From assembly GCF_002086815.1 (NCBI RefSeq), contig NZ_MVID01000030.1:20741-84740 (forward strand): 64,000 nucleotides of DNA, written 5' to 3'. Both the position numbers and the translations under genes were made by a program. This DNA is from Mycolicibacterium parafortuitum. Lineage in GTDB: Bacteria; Actinomycetota; Actinomycetes; Mycobacteriales; Mycobacteriaceae. Positions within the stretch are counted from its first letter, which is position 1. The number at the start of each line of letters is the position of its first letter. This document shows, in pieces, positions 52,681 to 61,033 of this stretch. The notes under the pieces are model-generated. The model had not been told where the DNA came from, searched no databases, and saw only the letters and a program-made list of their open reading frames with translations.

Positions 52681-53385
52681 ATGCCCACCTACGACGTCCC
52701 CGACGCGTTCGACGCCGGCGCCGAGACCTACGACGGTCTGGTCGGATCCAATCCGGGATATCACCAGCACCTGCGGTTGTCGGCCCGCCGGATGCAGCTA
52801 CCCGATCAGGGCCGCGGCCTGTCTCTTCTCGACATCGGCTGCGGCACAGGGGCTTCCACTGCTGCCCTGCTGCACGTCGCACCGCACGCCCAGATCCTGG
52901 GCGTCGACGGATCGGCCGGCATGCTCGCCTGCGCGCGCGACAAGGACTGGCCCGCGACGGTGTCGTTCGCCCACAGCCGTGTCGAGGACCTGGCCGCCGC
53001 CGGTGTCACCGGTCCGTTCGACGGCATCCTCGCGGCGTACCTGATCCGCAACGTGGACGACCGCGACGGTGTCCTGCAGTCCCTGCGCGCGCTGCTGCGC
53101 CCGGGTGGTGTGCTCGCGGCACACGAGTACTCGGTCCGCGACTCCGTGGCGGCCACCGCCGTCTGGAACCTGGTCAGCACCGCGATCATCATCCCGATCG
53201 GCCGGCTGCGCTCCGGCGACGCGGGGCTGTACCGGTACCTGCGGCGCAGCGTCAACGAGTTCGACGGGGCCGAGCAGTTCCGGGACCGACTGCGGCGCAA
53301 CGGGTTCGTCGATGTCCACAGCGACACCATGCCGGGCTGGCAGCGCGGCGTCGTGCACACGTTCCTCGGGAGGGCACCTCAGTGA
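52681..53385 (+). CDS. crtT: SAM-dependent methyltransferase in the crt operon (CrtT-like)
   Basis: 234 residues from the ATG at 52681, one base after crtYd. Class I methyltransferase motif I is LSLLDIGCGTGASTAALL near residue 48, with ILGVDGSAGMLACAR after strand 2, FDGILAAYLIRNVDD (motif III-like) and RALLRPGGVLAAHEYS. The last resembles UbiE/Coq5 enzymes. In Streptomyces a crtT gene lies between the cyclase and crtU genes of the isorenieratene cluster; the same position here supports the symbol. Its exact chemistry is unsettled. Confidence 0.75.
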   Translation: MPTYDVPDAFDAGAETYDGLVGSNPGYHQHLRLSARRMQLPDQGRGLSLLDIGCGTGASTAALLHVAPHAQILGVDGSAGMLACARDKDWPATVSFAHSRVEDLAAAGVTGPFDGILAAYLIRNVDDRDGVLQSLRALLRPGGVLAAHEYSVRDSVAATAVWNLVSTAIIIPIGRLRSGDAGLYRYLRRSVNEFDGAEQFRDRLRRNGFVDVHSDTMPGWQRGVVHTFLGRAPQ

Positions 53386-54917
53386 ACGATCCCCGCCGCG
53401 TCCTGCATCCTGCCGCCCCGGGCCTGCCCGGCGCGGCCGACCTGGTGTCGCGGCCGACCGTCGCGGTCGTCGGCGGCGGCATCGCCGGGCTGGCCGCCGC
53501 CACCGCACTGGCCGAACGCGGTGTCGCGGTGCGACTCTACGAACGACAGCCCTATCTGGGTGGCCGGGTCGGCGGATGGCAGACGCAGCTGCCCGACGGC
53601 ACGTCCGCCGCGATGAACCGCGGCTTCCACGCGTTCTTCCGCCAGTACTACAACCTGCGCGACCTGCTCCGCCGCGTCGACCCGACGCTGTCGATGCTGG
53701 GCCCGCTCGACGACTACCCCCTTGTCGACGCGCGCGGCAGGCGCGACACGTTCCGCGGACTGCCCCGCACGCCACCGTTCAACGCGATGGCGTTCGCGCT
53801 GCGCAGCCCCACCTTCCGGGTGCGGGACCTGATCCGCCTCGACGCCCGCGCGGCGGCACCGCTGGCCGCGGTGTCGGTGCCGGGCACCTATGACGAGCTC
53901 GACCACCAAGACGCCGAATCGTTCCTGCGCGACATCAACTTCCCCGATGCGGCCCGCCACCTGGCGTTCGAGGTGTTCTCCCGGAGCTTCTTCACCCGGC
54001 CGGCCAAACTGTCGGCCGCCGAACTGGCCACGATGTTCCACATCTACTTCCTCGGCTCCAGTGAGGGCCTGGTCTTCGATGTCGCGACGTCCAATTTCGA
54101 TGCGGCGCTGTGGAATCCGCTGGGCAGCTACCTGGAGCGGCTCGGGGCGCGGGTGCAGACGGGTTCCTCGGTGCGCAGTGTCGAACCGACCGCGGACAAC
54201 GCCTTCGTCGTCACCGACGACGCCGGCGAACAACTCCGCGCCGACGGTGTGGTGCTCGCCGCCGACGTGTCGGCGCTGCAGGCCATCGTCGCCGGATCCC
54301 CGGCCCTCGGGGACCCCGGCTGGCGGGGCCGGATCGGGCGTCTCGGCACCGCGGCGCCGTTCGTGGTGCAGCGCCTCTGGCTGGATCGCGCGGTGCGGTC
54401 AGACCGTCCGGCGTTCATGGGCACCGGTGGCCTGCCGCCGCTGGACAACATCAGCGTGCTGGAGCGCTACGAGCGCGAAGCCGCCGAATGGTGCTCGCGC
54501 ACAGGCGGTTCAGTGGTCGAGTTGCACGCATACTCGGTCGACGAGGACACCCCGGCCCTGCGCGAGGCGTCGATCGCGCGGATGCACGCGCTCTACCCGG
54601 AGACGGCACAAGCCCGGATCGTGCACGAGGAGACGTTGTGCCGCAACGACTGTCCGCGACTGGCGCCGGGCGACTTCGCCGAACGGCCGTCGGTACACAC
54701 CCCGCATCCCGGTCTCGCGCTCGCCGGTGACGGCATCCGCATCGATCTGCCGGTCGCACTGATGGAACGCGCCGCGACCACCGGCATCAGCGCCGCCAAC
54801 ACCCTGCTCGCTCATTTCGGGGTGAAGGGGCACGATATCTACACCGTTCCGGTGCGCGGCCGCTCCCCCGTGCTGCGGCACCTGGCCGGCCGTGTCGAAA
54901 GGCGGGTTCCCCGATGA
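53382..54917 (+). CDS. crtU: FAD-dependent carotene desaturase/methyltransferase (CrtU-like)
   Basis: 511 residues from the GTG at 53382, behind GGGAGG. N-terminal FAD motif AVVGGGIAGLAAATALAERG near residue 30, YERQPYLGGRVGGWQ, then MNRGFHAFFRQYYNLRDLL, FSRSFFTRPAKLSAAEL and the C-terminal HPGLALAGDGIRIDLPVALMERA. This matches the CrtU (isorenieratene synthase) type, which converts beta-rings into phi aromatic rings by desaturation with methyl migration. It is the key step to leprotene/isorenieratene. Coupled to genes on both sides. Confidence 0.85.
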   Translation: MNDPRRVLHPAAPGLPGAADLVSRPTVAVVGGGIAGLAAATALAERGVAVRLYERQPYLGGRVGGWQTQLPDGTSAAMNRGFHAFFRQYYNLRDLLRRVDPTLSMLGPLDDYPLVDARGRRDTFRGLPRTPPFNAMAFALRSPTFRVRDLIRLDARAAAPLAAVSVPGTYDELDHQDAESFLRDINFPDAARHLAFEVFSRSFFTRPAKLSAAELATMFHIYFLGSSEGLVFDVATSNFDAALWNPLGSYLERLGARVQTGSSVRSVEPTADNAFVVTDDAGEQLRADGVVLAADVSALQAIVAGSPALGDPGWRGRIGRLGTAAPFVVQRLWLDRAVRSDRPAFMGTGGLPPLDNISVLERYEREAAEWCSRTGGSVVELHAYSVDEDTPALREASIARMHALYPETAQARIVHEETLCRNDCPRLAPGDFAERPSVHTPHPGLALAGDGIRIDLPVALMERAATTGISAANTLLAHFGVKGHDIYTVPVRGRSPVLRHLAGRVERRVPR

Positions 54918-56017
54918 GCGCTGTGGGCCGGTTCACCCGTTCGGTGAAGAAGGCCTGGCCTTTCGAGGTGCTTCCGCGCACCCCCTGGGCGCGGCAGACC
55001 CCGACGTACCGGCAGGCGTCCCCCCAGCTGATCTCCGCCGCGCTCGCCCGCTCCCAGGCCCGCCCCAGCGGCAACTGGTACGTCGTCGGGGCCAGCACCG
55101 ACATCGGCGCGAAACCGTTCGGCGCCAACGTCGCCGGGGCCGAGCTGGTCTGCTGGCGCGACACCGGAGGCGAGGTGCGCATCGGCCCGGCCGGATGTCC
55201 GCATCTCGGGGCCGACCTGTGCACCGGCACCGTGGACCGCGGGCACCTCGTGTGCCCGTGGCACGGCCTGCGTCTGACCGGCCGGGCGCGCCCGGACTGG
55301 CCGTCGCTGCCCACGTTCGACGACGGGGTGCTGGTGTGGGCGCGACTGGACCGTGTCGGCGGCGAGGAACCGACCGACGCGCCGATCGTGCCGGCCCGGC
55401 CCGAGCCGCCCCGGCTGGCCGCGGTGACGACGCTGCGCGGCACGTGCGAGGCCGTCGACATCATCGCCAACAGGATGGACCCGTGGCACGGCGCCTGGTT
55501 TCACCCGTACTCGTTCACCCAGCTCGAAGTGCTCAGCGCCCCGGGCGAGGACACCGACATCCCGGAGGAACTCGACCGCTTTCTCGTCGCGGTGACGTTC
55601 CGCATCGGCCGGCTCGGCGTGCCGGTCATCGCCGAGTTCACCAGCCCCGAACCGCGGACACTCGTGATGCGGATCCTCGACGGGGAGGGTTCGGGCAGCG
55701 TGGTCGAAACCCACGCCGTGCCCAACGGTCACGGCCGGGACGGACTTCCGCGCGCCACCGTGGTCGAGGCCGTCGTCGCACACTCGGACCGGCCCGGTTT
55801 CGCACGGGCCATCCGGGTGGCGCCGCTGATCACCCCGTTCATGCGACACGCCGCGAACCGGCTGTGGCGCGACGACCTGGCCTACGCCGAACGGCTGAAC
55901 ATCGTGCGCGAGCAGAAGGCCGCGGGGACAGCCGAACTGCTCACACCGATGCGCGAGACCACTCGGGCAGACCGGCGGCCTCCAGCAGCGGCACCTGGCT
56001 CTGCGCCCACGGACTGA
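54914..56017 (+). CDS. Rieske [2Fe-2S] oxygenase-like protein of the crt operon
   Basis: 367 residues, ATG at 54914 overlapping the crtU stop by ATGA. A Rieske centre is complete: CPHLGADLCTG and CPWHGLRLTG (C-x-H...C-x2-H) near residues 95 and 117. The C-terminal ~200 residues (DUF5914-like) contain ANRMDPWHGAWFHPYSF, a possible His-rich metal site. With no partner ferredoxin reductase beside it, it is either a ring hydroxylase acting on the aromatic carotenoid or an electron-transfer protein. Its last 77 bases overlap idi on the other strand. Confidence 0.8.
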   Translation: MSAVGRFTRSVKKAWPFEVLPRTPWARQTPTYRQASPQLISAALARSQARPSGNWYVVGASTDIGAKPFGANVAGAELVCWRDTGGEVRIGPAGCPHLGADLCTGTVDRGHLVCPWHGLRLTGRARPDWPSLPTFDDGVLVWARLDRVGGEEPTDAPIVPARPEPPRLAAVTTLRGTCEAVDIIANRMDPWHGAWFHPYSFTQLEVLSAPGEDTDIPEELDRFLVAVTFRIGRLGVPVIAEFTSPEPRTLVMRILDGEGSGSVVETHAVPNGHGRDGLPRATVVEAVVAHSDRPGFARAIRVAPLITPFMRHAANRLWRDDLAYAERLNIVREQKAAGTAELLTPMRETTRADRRPPAAAPGSAPTD

Positions 56018-56486
56018 TCGCCCACCCGAGCGCGGCAGCGGTCCGCACCTCGGCCCACTGCGCCCAGACCAGGTCCATCACCTCGTCGGGGGACGGCGCG
56101 ACCGGGCCGTCGACGAGCGCACAGAACACCGGGCACACCTCGTTCTCGACGGTGCCGTCGGCGGCCTCGGCGCGGTAGCGGAAGTCAGGCAGCACGCACA
56201 CCACGTCCCGCACCGCCGCGCCGAGTTCCTGCCGGGCGCGGCGGTGAACCGCGTCGACCATGGCCTCGCCGGGGGCGGGATGTCCGCAGAACGAATTCGT
56301 CCACACCCCGGGCCACGTCTTCTTGCCCAGCGCGCGGCGGGTCAGCAGCACCCGGCCGGAATCGTCGAACAGGTAGCAGGAGAAGGCCAGATGCAGCGGG
56401 GTGTCCCGGTGGTGAACCGAAGACTTCGCGGCACTGCCGACGCGGTTGCCGTCGTGGTCGAGCAGCACAACCAGTTCGTCACTCAC
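55941..56486 (-). CDS. idi: Isopentenyl-diphosphate delta-isomerase (type I)
   Basis: 181 residues from the GTG at 56486. Nudix-type fold with AFSCYLFDDSGRVLLTRRALGKKTWPGVWTNSFCGHP, carrying the catalytic Cys (NSFCGHP) and metal His residues; RARQELG is the Nudix-helix remnant and ENEVCPVFCA holds the catalytic Glu. It equilibrates IPP and DMAPP, feeding crtE. It is convergent with the Rieske gene and shares 77 bases with it at the 3' end. Confidence 0.95.
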   Translation of the reverse strand: MSDELVVLLDHDGNRVGSAAKSSVHHRDTPLHLAFSCYLFDDSGRVLLTRRALGKKTWPGVWTNSFCGHPAPGEAMVDAVHRRARQELGAAVRDVVCVLPDFRYRAEAADGTVENEVCPVFCALVDGPVAPSPDEVMDLVWAQWAEVRTAAALGWAISPWAQSQVPLLEAAGLPEWSRASV

Positions 56487-56532
56487 GTGTCATTCCTACC
56501 CGCCGGACCGCCACGGAAACGGCCGTGCGCCC

Positions 56533-57717
56533 TTACGGAGTTGTGACCAGCGCGTCGACCGCGGCTGGGCCGAGCACGTTGTCCAGCACCATCATCGCGC
56601 TGCCCATGCTGCCGCTGCGGTCCCCGAGGTAGGCGGGCAGGATCTGCAGGTTCTTGGTCGCCAGCGTGGTGGCGTTGCCGTACAACGTCTCCCGCAGCCC
56701 GGCCACGAAGATGTCGTAGGCGCCGCAGATGTCGCCCCCCACCACCAGAGCCTCGGGGTTGAGCAGGTTGACCGCACCGGCGAGCACCTCGCCGACGTAT
56801 CGTCCGCTGTCGCGGATCAACCTGCGGGCCAACGCATCTCCGGTGTGCGCCAGTGCGACCACCTCGCGCAGGTTGTGTACCGTCCTGCCTTCGTCGCGCA
56901 GCTCCTGCACCAGCGCCCAGCCCGCCGCCACGGTCTCCAGGCAGCCGACGTCACCGCACCGGCACGGCCGGTCCGCCGCGGCGGCCGTCTTGTTGTGGCC
57001 GAACTCCCCGGCGGCACGTTGGGCGCCGCGCTGCAGCATCCCGCCGCTGATGATGCCGGCGCCGAGACCGGTGGAGGCCTTGAGCACGAGCAGGTCTCCG
57101 AAGCCGCGACCGGCGCCCGCGCGCCACTCGGCCAGCGCGATCACGTTCGCGTCGTTACCGAGGATGACGGGTGCGGAGGTCAGCTCGCGGAAGTACGGGA
57201 ACAGCGGCACGCCGTCCCATCCGCTGAGCACCGGGGTGTCGACGCTGCTGCCGCGTTTCTGGTCCACGGTGCCCGGCAGGCTCAGACCGATTCCGAAGAC
57301 CTGCTCACCGCGATGCCGGGAGCCGACCAGCAGATCCTGCAGGCAGGCCACCACATCGGGCATCAGATCTTCTGGCCCGAAGCCGGGCTCCCGGTCGATG
57401 TCGGCGGCGCCGAGCACATCGCCCGCCAGATCGCACACCGCGAGCCGGGTCCGGCTACCGCCGACGGCCGCGGTCAGCACCACCCCGGCGGCGGCGTTGA
57501 ACCGCAGCAGGGTCGCCGGCCTGCCTCCGCTGGACGGCGCCTGCGCGTCTTCGACGACCAGCCCCCGGGCGGTGAGTTCTCTCACCCGGGCGGTCACCGC
57601 GGTCCTGGACAAACCGGTGAGTTTGCCGAGCTCTGCGCGCGTCGCCCCCCGCTTATCCCTGATCAGGGCGTACAGCTCCCCCACAGTGGTTGCTGCTGAC
57701 GTCCGGAAGAGCGGCAC
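56533..57717 (-). CDS. ROK-family transcriptional regulator
   Basis: 394 residues with a GTG start at 57717. The N-terminal winged HTH (GATRAELGKLTGLSRTAVTARVREL) precedes a ROK sugar-kinase-like domain: FGIGLSLPGTVDQ, ILGNDANVIALAEWRAG, VLKASTGLGAGIISGGML and the zinc motif CRCGDVGCLETVA. The kinase-type ATP site is partly present, but the HTH places it with NagC/XylR-type repressors that sense sugars. It diverges from the aldolase-like gene, its likely target. Confidence 0.9.
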   Translation of the reverse strand: MPLFRTSAATTVGELYALIRDKRGATRAELGKLTGLSRTAVTARVRELTARGLVVEDAQAPSSGGRPATLLRFNAAAGVVLTAAVGGSRTRLAVCDLAGDVLGAADIDREPGFGPEDLMPDVVACLQDLLVGSRHRGEQVFGIGLSLPGTVDQKRGSSVDTPVLSGWDGVPLFPYFRELTSAPVILGNDANVIALAEWRAGAGRGFGDLLVLKASTGLGAGIISGGMLQRGAQRAAGEFGHNKTAAAADRPCRCGDVGCLETVAAGWALVQELRDEGRTVHNLREVVALAHTGDALARRLIRDSGRYVGEVLAGAVNLLNPEALVVGGDICGAYDIFVAGLRETLYGNATTLATKNLQILPAYLGDRSGSMGSAMMVLDNVLGPAAVDALVTTP

Positions 57718-57738
57718 GCACCGAGCGTAGCCTCAGCC

Positions 57739-57776
57739 ACTTATGTCTTTCAAGTGCAAAAGTATCGTTGATAAGT
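57739..57776. promoter_or_regulatory. Possible operator between ROK regulator and aldolase-like gene
   Basis: ACTTAT (57739-57744) and ATAAGT (57771-57776) are inverted half-sites in an unusually AT-rich 85-base divergent gap. Suggestive of a regulator site, unproven. Confidence 0.3.
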
Positions 57777-57802
57777 ACCTTAATCCCGACTACGGTTGCC
57801 CT

Positions 57803-58447
57803 ATGAAGGAACCCAGATCGCTGCTCGACGTCGCACCCGTGATGCCGTTGCTGCGTATCCACGACGCGGGGCAGGCCGCCGATGTGGTTCCTGTCGCTCG
57901 CGCCATCACGGCCGCGGGGCTTCCGATGGTCCACATCGCGCTGGACGGACCGCACGCCCTCACCGCGATCGAACGCCTGGCCACCGACGCATCCGACGTC
58001 ATCGTCGGTGCCGGCGAGCTGACCGACGCGGCGCAGCCCGCGCTCGCCCGCGCGGCGGGGGCCGAATTCCTCGTCGCCGCCGACGGGACCCCCGAACTGT
58101 GCGCGGCGATGCGGGCTTCCGAACTGCCGCACCTTCCCGGCGTCCGCACCGATCTCGACGTGGCCCGTCTGCTCGACGACGGCTACACCGACATGGTGCT
58201 GACCGGTGGCCGCCGCGTACTCAAGTCGCTGGCCTCGTTCGCCCCCTCGGCGCGGTTCGCCGTCGCGGGCGCCGCCGCCGCCGACGTCGCCGGCCATCTC
58301 GCCGCACCGAACGTGCGGTGTGTGGTCGCCGACTGGCTCGCACCGGACGCGGCGGTACAGCAGCGCGACTGGGACCGCGTCCGGCGTCTGGCCGCCGTCG
58401 CGCTGACCCTCGGCTCACCGTCCGTCGCGGCCGTCCGGGCACTGTGA
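57803..58447 (+). CDS. KDPG/KHG aldolase-like protein
   Basis: 214 residues from the ATG at 57803. The beta/alpha-barrel pattern of 2-dehydro-3-deoxy-phosphogluconate aldolases is seen: VMPLLRIHDAGQAADVVPVARAI, IVGAGELTDAAQPALARAAGAEFLVAADGTPEL and LPGVRTDLDVARLLDDGY. The lysine of RRVLKSLASFAP is at about the Schiff-base position, but the usual KxFPA motif and the catalytic Glu are not clear, so activity is uncertain. Overlaps the MFS gene by GTGA; both are probably under the ROK regulator. Confidence 0.65.
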   Translation: MKEPRSLLDVAPVMPLLRIHDAGQAADVVPVARAITAAGLPMVHIALDGPHALTAIERLATDASDVIVGAGELTDAAQPALARAAGAEFLVAADGTPELCAAMRASELPHLPGVRTDLDVARLLDDGYTDMVLTGGRRVLKSLASFAPSARFAVAGAAAADVAGHLAAPNVRCVVADWLAPDAAVQQRDWDRVRRLAAVALTLGSPSVAAVRAL

Positions 58448-59673
58448 CGGTGACGGTCGACCGCACCTCCGGGCCGCCTTCGGTGGTGGCCCCCGACCCC
58501 GTCGTGCGCTGGCTGGCCGTGGTCGCACTCGCGCTGGGCGGCTTCGGGATCGGCACCACCGAGTTCGTCGCGATGGGCCTGCTCCCCGACATCGCACACA
58601 GCCTCGGCGTCTCCGAACCGACTGCCGGCCATGTCATCTCGGCCTACGCGCTGGGAGTGGTGGTCGGCGCACCGCTGATCGCTTCGGTCACGGCACGGAT
58701 GGGACGGCGCAAGCTGCTGCTGGCGCTGATGGTGGTGTTCACACTCGGCAACCTCGCGAGCATGCTGGCACCGACCTACGGGACGCTGATCGCCGCGCGT
58801 TTCCTCGCCGGCCTGCCGCACGGCGCGTATTTCGGTGTGGCCGCTCTGGTCGCCGCCCATCTGATGGGGCCGCAGCACCGGGCGAAAGCGGTCGCCTACG
58901 TGTTGACCGGTCTGACGGTCGCCACCGTGCTCGGCGTGCCGGTGGCGTCGTGGCTCGGCCAATCCCTGGGCTGGCGAGCCGCTTTCGGTCTCGTCGTCGC
59001 GGTCGGGGTGCTGACGCTGGCGGCGTTGTGGTTCTGGCTGCCGTTCCAGCTGCGTTTCATGCAGACCACCAGCCCGATCGCCGAGCTCGGCGCACTGCGC
59101 CGCTATCAGGTGTGGCTGGCACTGTTCGTCGGCATGATCGGTTTCGGCGGAATGTTCGCCGTGTACACCTACATCTCCACCACGATGACCGACGTCGCGG
59201 GCCTGCCACGCGGCCTGATCCCGGTGGCGCTCATGGTGTTCGGGATCGGCATGTTCTTCGGCAACCTGGTGGGCGGACGACTCGCGGACCGCTCTGTGGT
59301 GCGCGCACTGTACCTGTCGATGGGATCCCTGTGCGTGATGCTGGCGCTGTTCGTGGTCGCGTCCCGAAACCCCTGGACCGCACTGATCGTGTTGTTCGGG
59401 ATCGGCCTGACCGGCTCGGCGGTCGGGCCCGCGCTGCAGACCCGGCTGATGGATGTCGCGCGCGACGCCCAGACGCTGGCCGCCGCGCTGAACCATTCGG
59501 CGCTCAACATCGGCAACGCGACGGGGGCCTGGGTCGGCGGTCTGGTGATCGCCGCGGGCTACGGCTACAGCGCGCCGGCGGCCGCGGGGTCGCTGCTCGC
59601 GCTGGTCGGTCTGGTGATCCTGACGGGGTCGGTGCTGCTGCAGAAACGGTCTAGCGCCGCGACAACCGGATGA
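58444..59673 (+). CDS. MFS transporter, drug/sugar-efflux (DHA1/AraJ) type
   Basis: 409 residues, twelve predicted membrane helices, GTG start inside the aldolase-like stop. MFS motif A is ASVTARMGRRKLLLALMVVF between TM2 and TM3; IGTTEFVAMGLLPDIAHSLGVS in TM1 is typical of the AraJ/YdhP/Cml subgroup, and GLPHGAYFGVAALVAAHL of TM4-5 carries motif B-like residues. It likely exports a sugar-like or drug compound. Converges on the next gene with 23 bases of overlap. Confidence 0.87.
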   Translation: MTVTVDRTSGPPSVVAPDPVVRWLAVVALALGGFGIGTTEFVAMGLLPDIAHSLGVSEPTAGHVISAYALGVVVGAPLIASVTARMGRRKLLLALMVVFTLGNLASMLAPTYGTLIAARFLAGLPHGAYFGVAALVAAHLMGPQHRAKAVAYVLTGLTVATVLGVPVASWLGQSLGWRAAFGLVVAVGVLTLAALWFWLPFQLRFMQTTSPIAELGALRRYQVWLALFVGMIGFGGMFAVYTYISTTMTDVAGLPRGLIPVALMVFGIGMFFGNLVGGRLADRSVVRALYLSMGSLCVMLALFVVASRNPWTALIVLFGIGLTGSAVGPALQTRLMDVARDAQTLAAALNHSALNIGNATGAWVGGLVIAAGYGYSAPAAAGSLLALVGLVILTGSVLLQKRSSAATTG

Positions 59674-60109
59674 TCGGCAGCTCCCGGTCGGTCTTGGCCT
59701 GGTAACCGGCGAACAGTTTCGACTCGTCGGAGATCCGGCGCCACGCGCGCTCGCGCTCGTCACCGTGCAACTGCTCGGCGACCACGTCGTGGGTCTGACC
59801 GTCGAACTCGATGCGCACTCGGTCCGGATGGGCGGCCAGGTTGTAGTACCACGCGGGGTTTCTCGCTGCGCCGGCCGCGGACGCGACGATCAGCCATGTC
59901 CCGCCCGGCTCGGCGAAATACGTGACCGGAGTGCTGCGTTCGGTTCCGCTCCGGCGTCCGACCGTGGTCAGCACCAGAGCACGGGTCCCTTCGAAGAACT
60001 TCTTGCCGGCCCTCGCCCGCCTGGCCGCCCACCGGTTGATCAGGCGAGGCAGGAAACCGCCGCCGGGCTGGCGAGCGCCGCGCGTGCCGTTGGTGGTGGA
60101 GAAGCTCAC
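59651..60109 (-). CDS. Deazaflavin (F420)-dependent nitroreductase family protein (DDN-like)
   Basis: 152 residues, GTG start. VLTTVGRRSGTERSTPVTYF, WLIVASAAGAARNPAWYYNLAAHP and the closing FAGYQAKTDRELPIIRLSR are the conserved blocks of the DDN/FDOR-A family. In mycobacteria these reduce quinones and nitroimidazole drugs with F420H2 and tend to sit on the membrane side. The physiological substrate is unknown. A second family member lies at 60556. Confidence 0.88.
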   Translation of the reverse strand: MSFSTTNGTRGARQPGGGFLPRLINRWAARRARAGKKFFEGTRALVLTTVGRRSGTERSTPVTYFAEPGGTWLIVASAAGAARNPAWYYNLAAHPDRVRIEFDGQTHDVVAEQLHGDERERAWRRISDESKLFAGYQAKTDRELPIIRLSRR

Positions 60110-60170
60110 GCACGCATTCTGCCCGCGTTACCGTGCGATTAATCAGGAGTCCATCCGGGCACTCAGCAGC

Positions 60171-60485
60171 ATGGCGTTCAAACTCACATATTCCGATGGT
60201 CAGGAGTCCGAGCACGACGACGACACCGTGTGGGAGATCGACGACGGTGTTCTCATGCTGGGCCGCGAGAAAGACAAGTGGTCGGTGTACCTGTCGCCCA
60301 GCCACTGGGCCGTGCTCGAAGTCGGTGCCTCAAAGCCGAAGGACAAGAACTCGGACGACGACGACTCAGAGGACGACTCGGACGACAAGAAGTCCGACGA
60401 GAAGTCCGACGAGGACAAGAAAGAGGACGACAAAGAGGACGACAAAGAGGACGAGGACAAGAAGAAGGATTCCTCGGACGACTGA
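60171..60485 (+). CDS. Small protein with extreme acidic/lysine tail
   Basis: 104 residues from the ATG at 60171. Residues 1-52 form a compact region (FKLTYSDGQESEHDDDTVWE, then DGVLMLGREKDKWSVYLSPS) with a possible beta-rich fold. Residues ~55-104 consist almost only of Asp, Glu, Lys and Ser, a fully disordered, strongly charged tail. No family is recognised. It is preceded by TCAGGAG some 25 bases upstream. Such tails can bind metal, basic proteins or nucleoid components; this is speculation. Confidence 0.7.
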   Translation: MAFKLTYSDGQESEHDDDTVWEIDDGVLMLGREKDKWSVYLSPSHWAVLEVGASKPKDKNSDDDDSEDDSDDKKSDEKSDEDKKEDDKEDDKEDEDKKKDSSDD

Positions 60486-60555
60486 CGTCCCCGCCGGGCG
60501 CTACAGTCGGAAATCTCCGCAGCCGTTCCACGCGGACGCGACGAAGGGATGACCG

Positions 60556-61026
60556 ATGGGTGACACCGATTCCTCCGACGACTTCGCCGGGCGTCATCTG
60601 GCGTCGTATCTGGAATCGGGCGGCGCTCGCGGTCATATCCTCGACCTCTCGGCCGTCGGCGGTCGTGCGTTCACCACGCACTGCCTGCTCCGTTCCCGAG
60701 GCAGGCGATCCGGCAACCCGTACGTGACGCCGTTGATCTACGGGAACTTCGGCGGCGAGATCGTGATCGTCGCGTCGAAGGGCGGCGCCGACAGCCATCC
60801 TGACTGGTATCACAACATCCGCGCGAGCTCGACCGTCGACGTGCAGGTGGCGACCGAGGCCTTCGAAGCGGCGTGGCGGGAGCCCGACGACGAGGAACGC
60901 CATGACGTCTGGGAATACATGACGCACCTCTATCCGCCCTACATCGCCTATCAGCAGTCGACGAGTCGCCGAATCCCGTTGGTGATGCTCGCCATCGGCA
61001 AGCCGATCGACGTCTTCACCGCCTGA
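60556..61026 (+). CDS. Deazaflavin-dependent oxidoreductase, nitroreductase family (second DDN-like)
   Basis: 156 residues. LLRSRGRRSGNPYVTPLIYG, IVIVASKGGADSHPDWYHNIRASS and the end IAYQQSTSRRIPLVMLAIG match FDOR-A/B-type F420 proteins; the spacing of the RRSG and HPDWYHN blocks is as in DDN. It differs clearly from the gene at 59651, so the pair is not a recent duplication. The VOC-protein gene begins seven bases after its stop, and the two may be co-transcribed. Confidence 0.85.
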   Translation: MGDTDSSDDFAGRHLASYLESGGARGHILDLSAVGGRAFTTHCLLRSRGRRSGNPYVTPLIYGNFGGEIVIVASKGGADSHPDWYHNIRASSTVDVQVATEAFEAAWREPDDEERHDVWEYMTHLYPPYIAYQQSTSRRIPLVMLAIGKPIDVFTA

Positions 61027-61033
61027 CCCTCTC

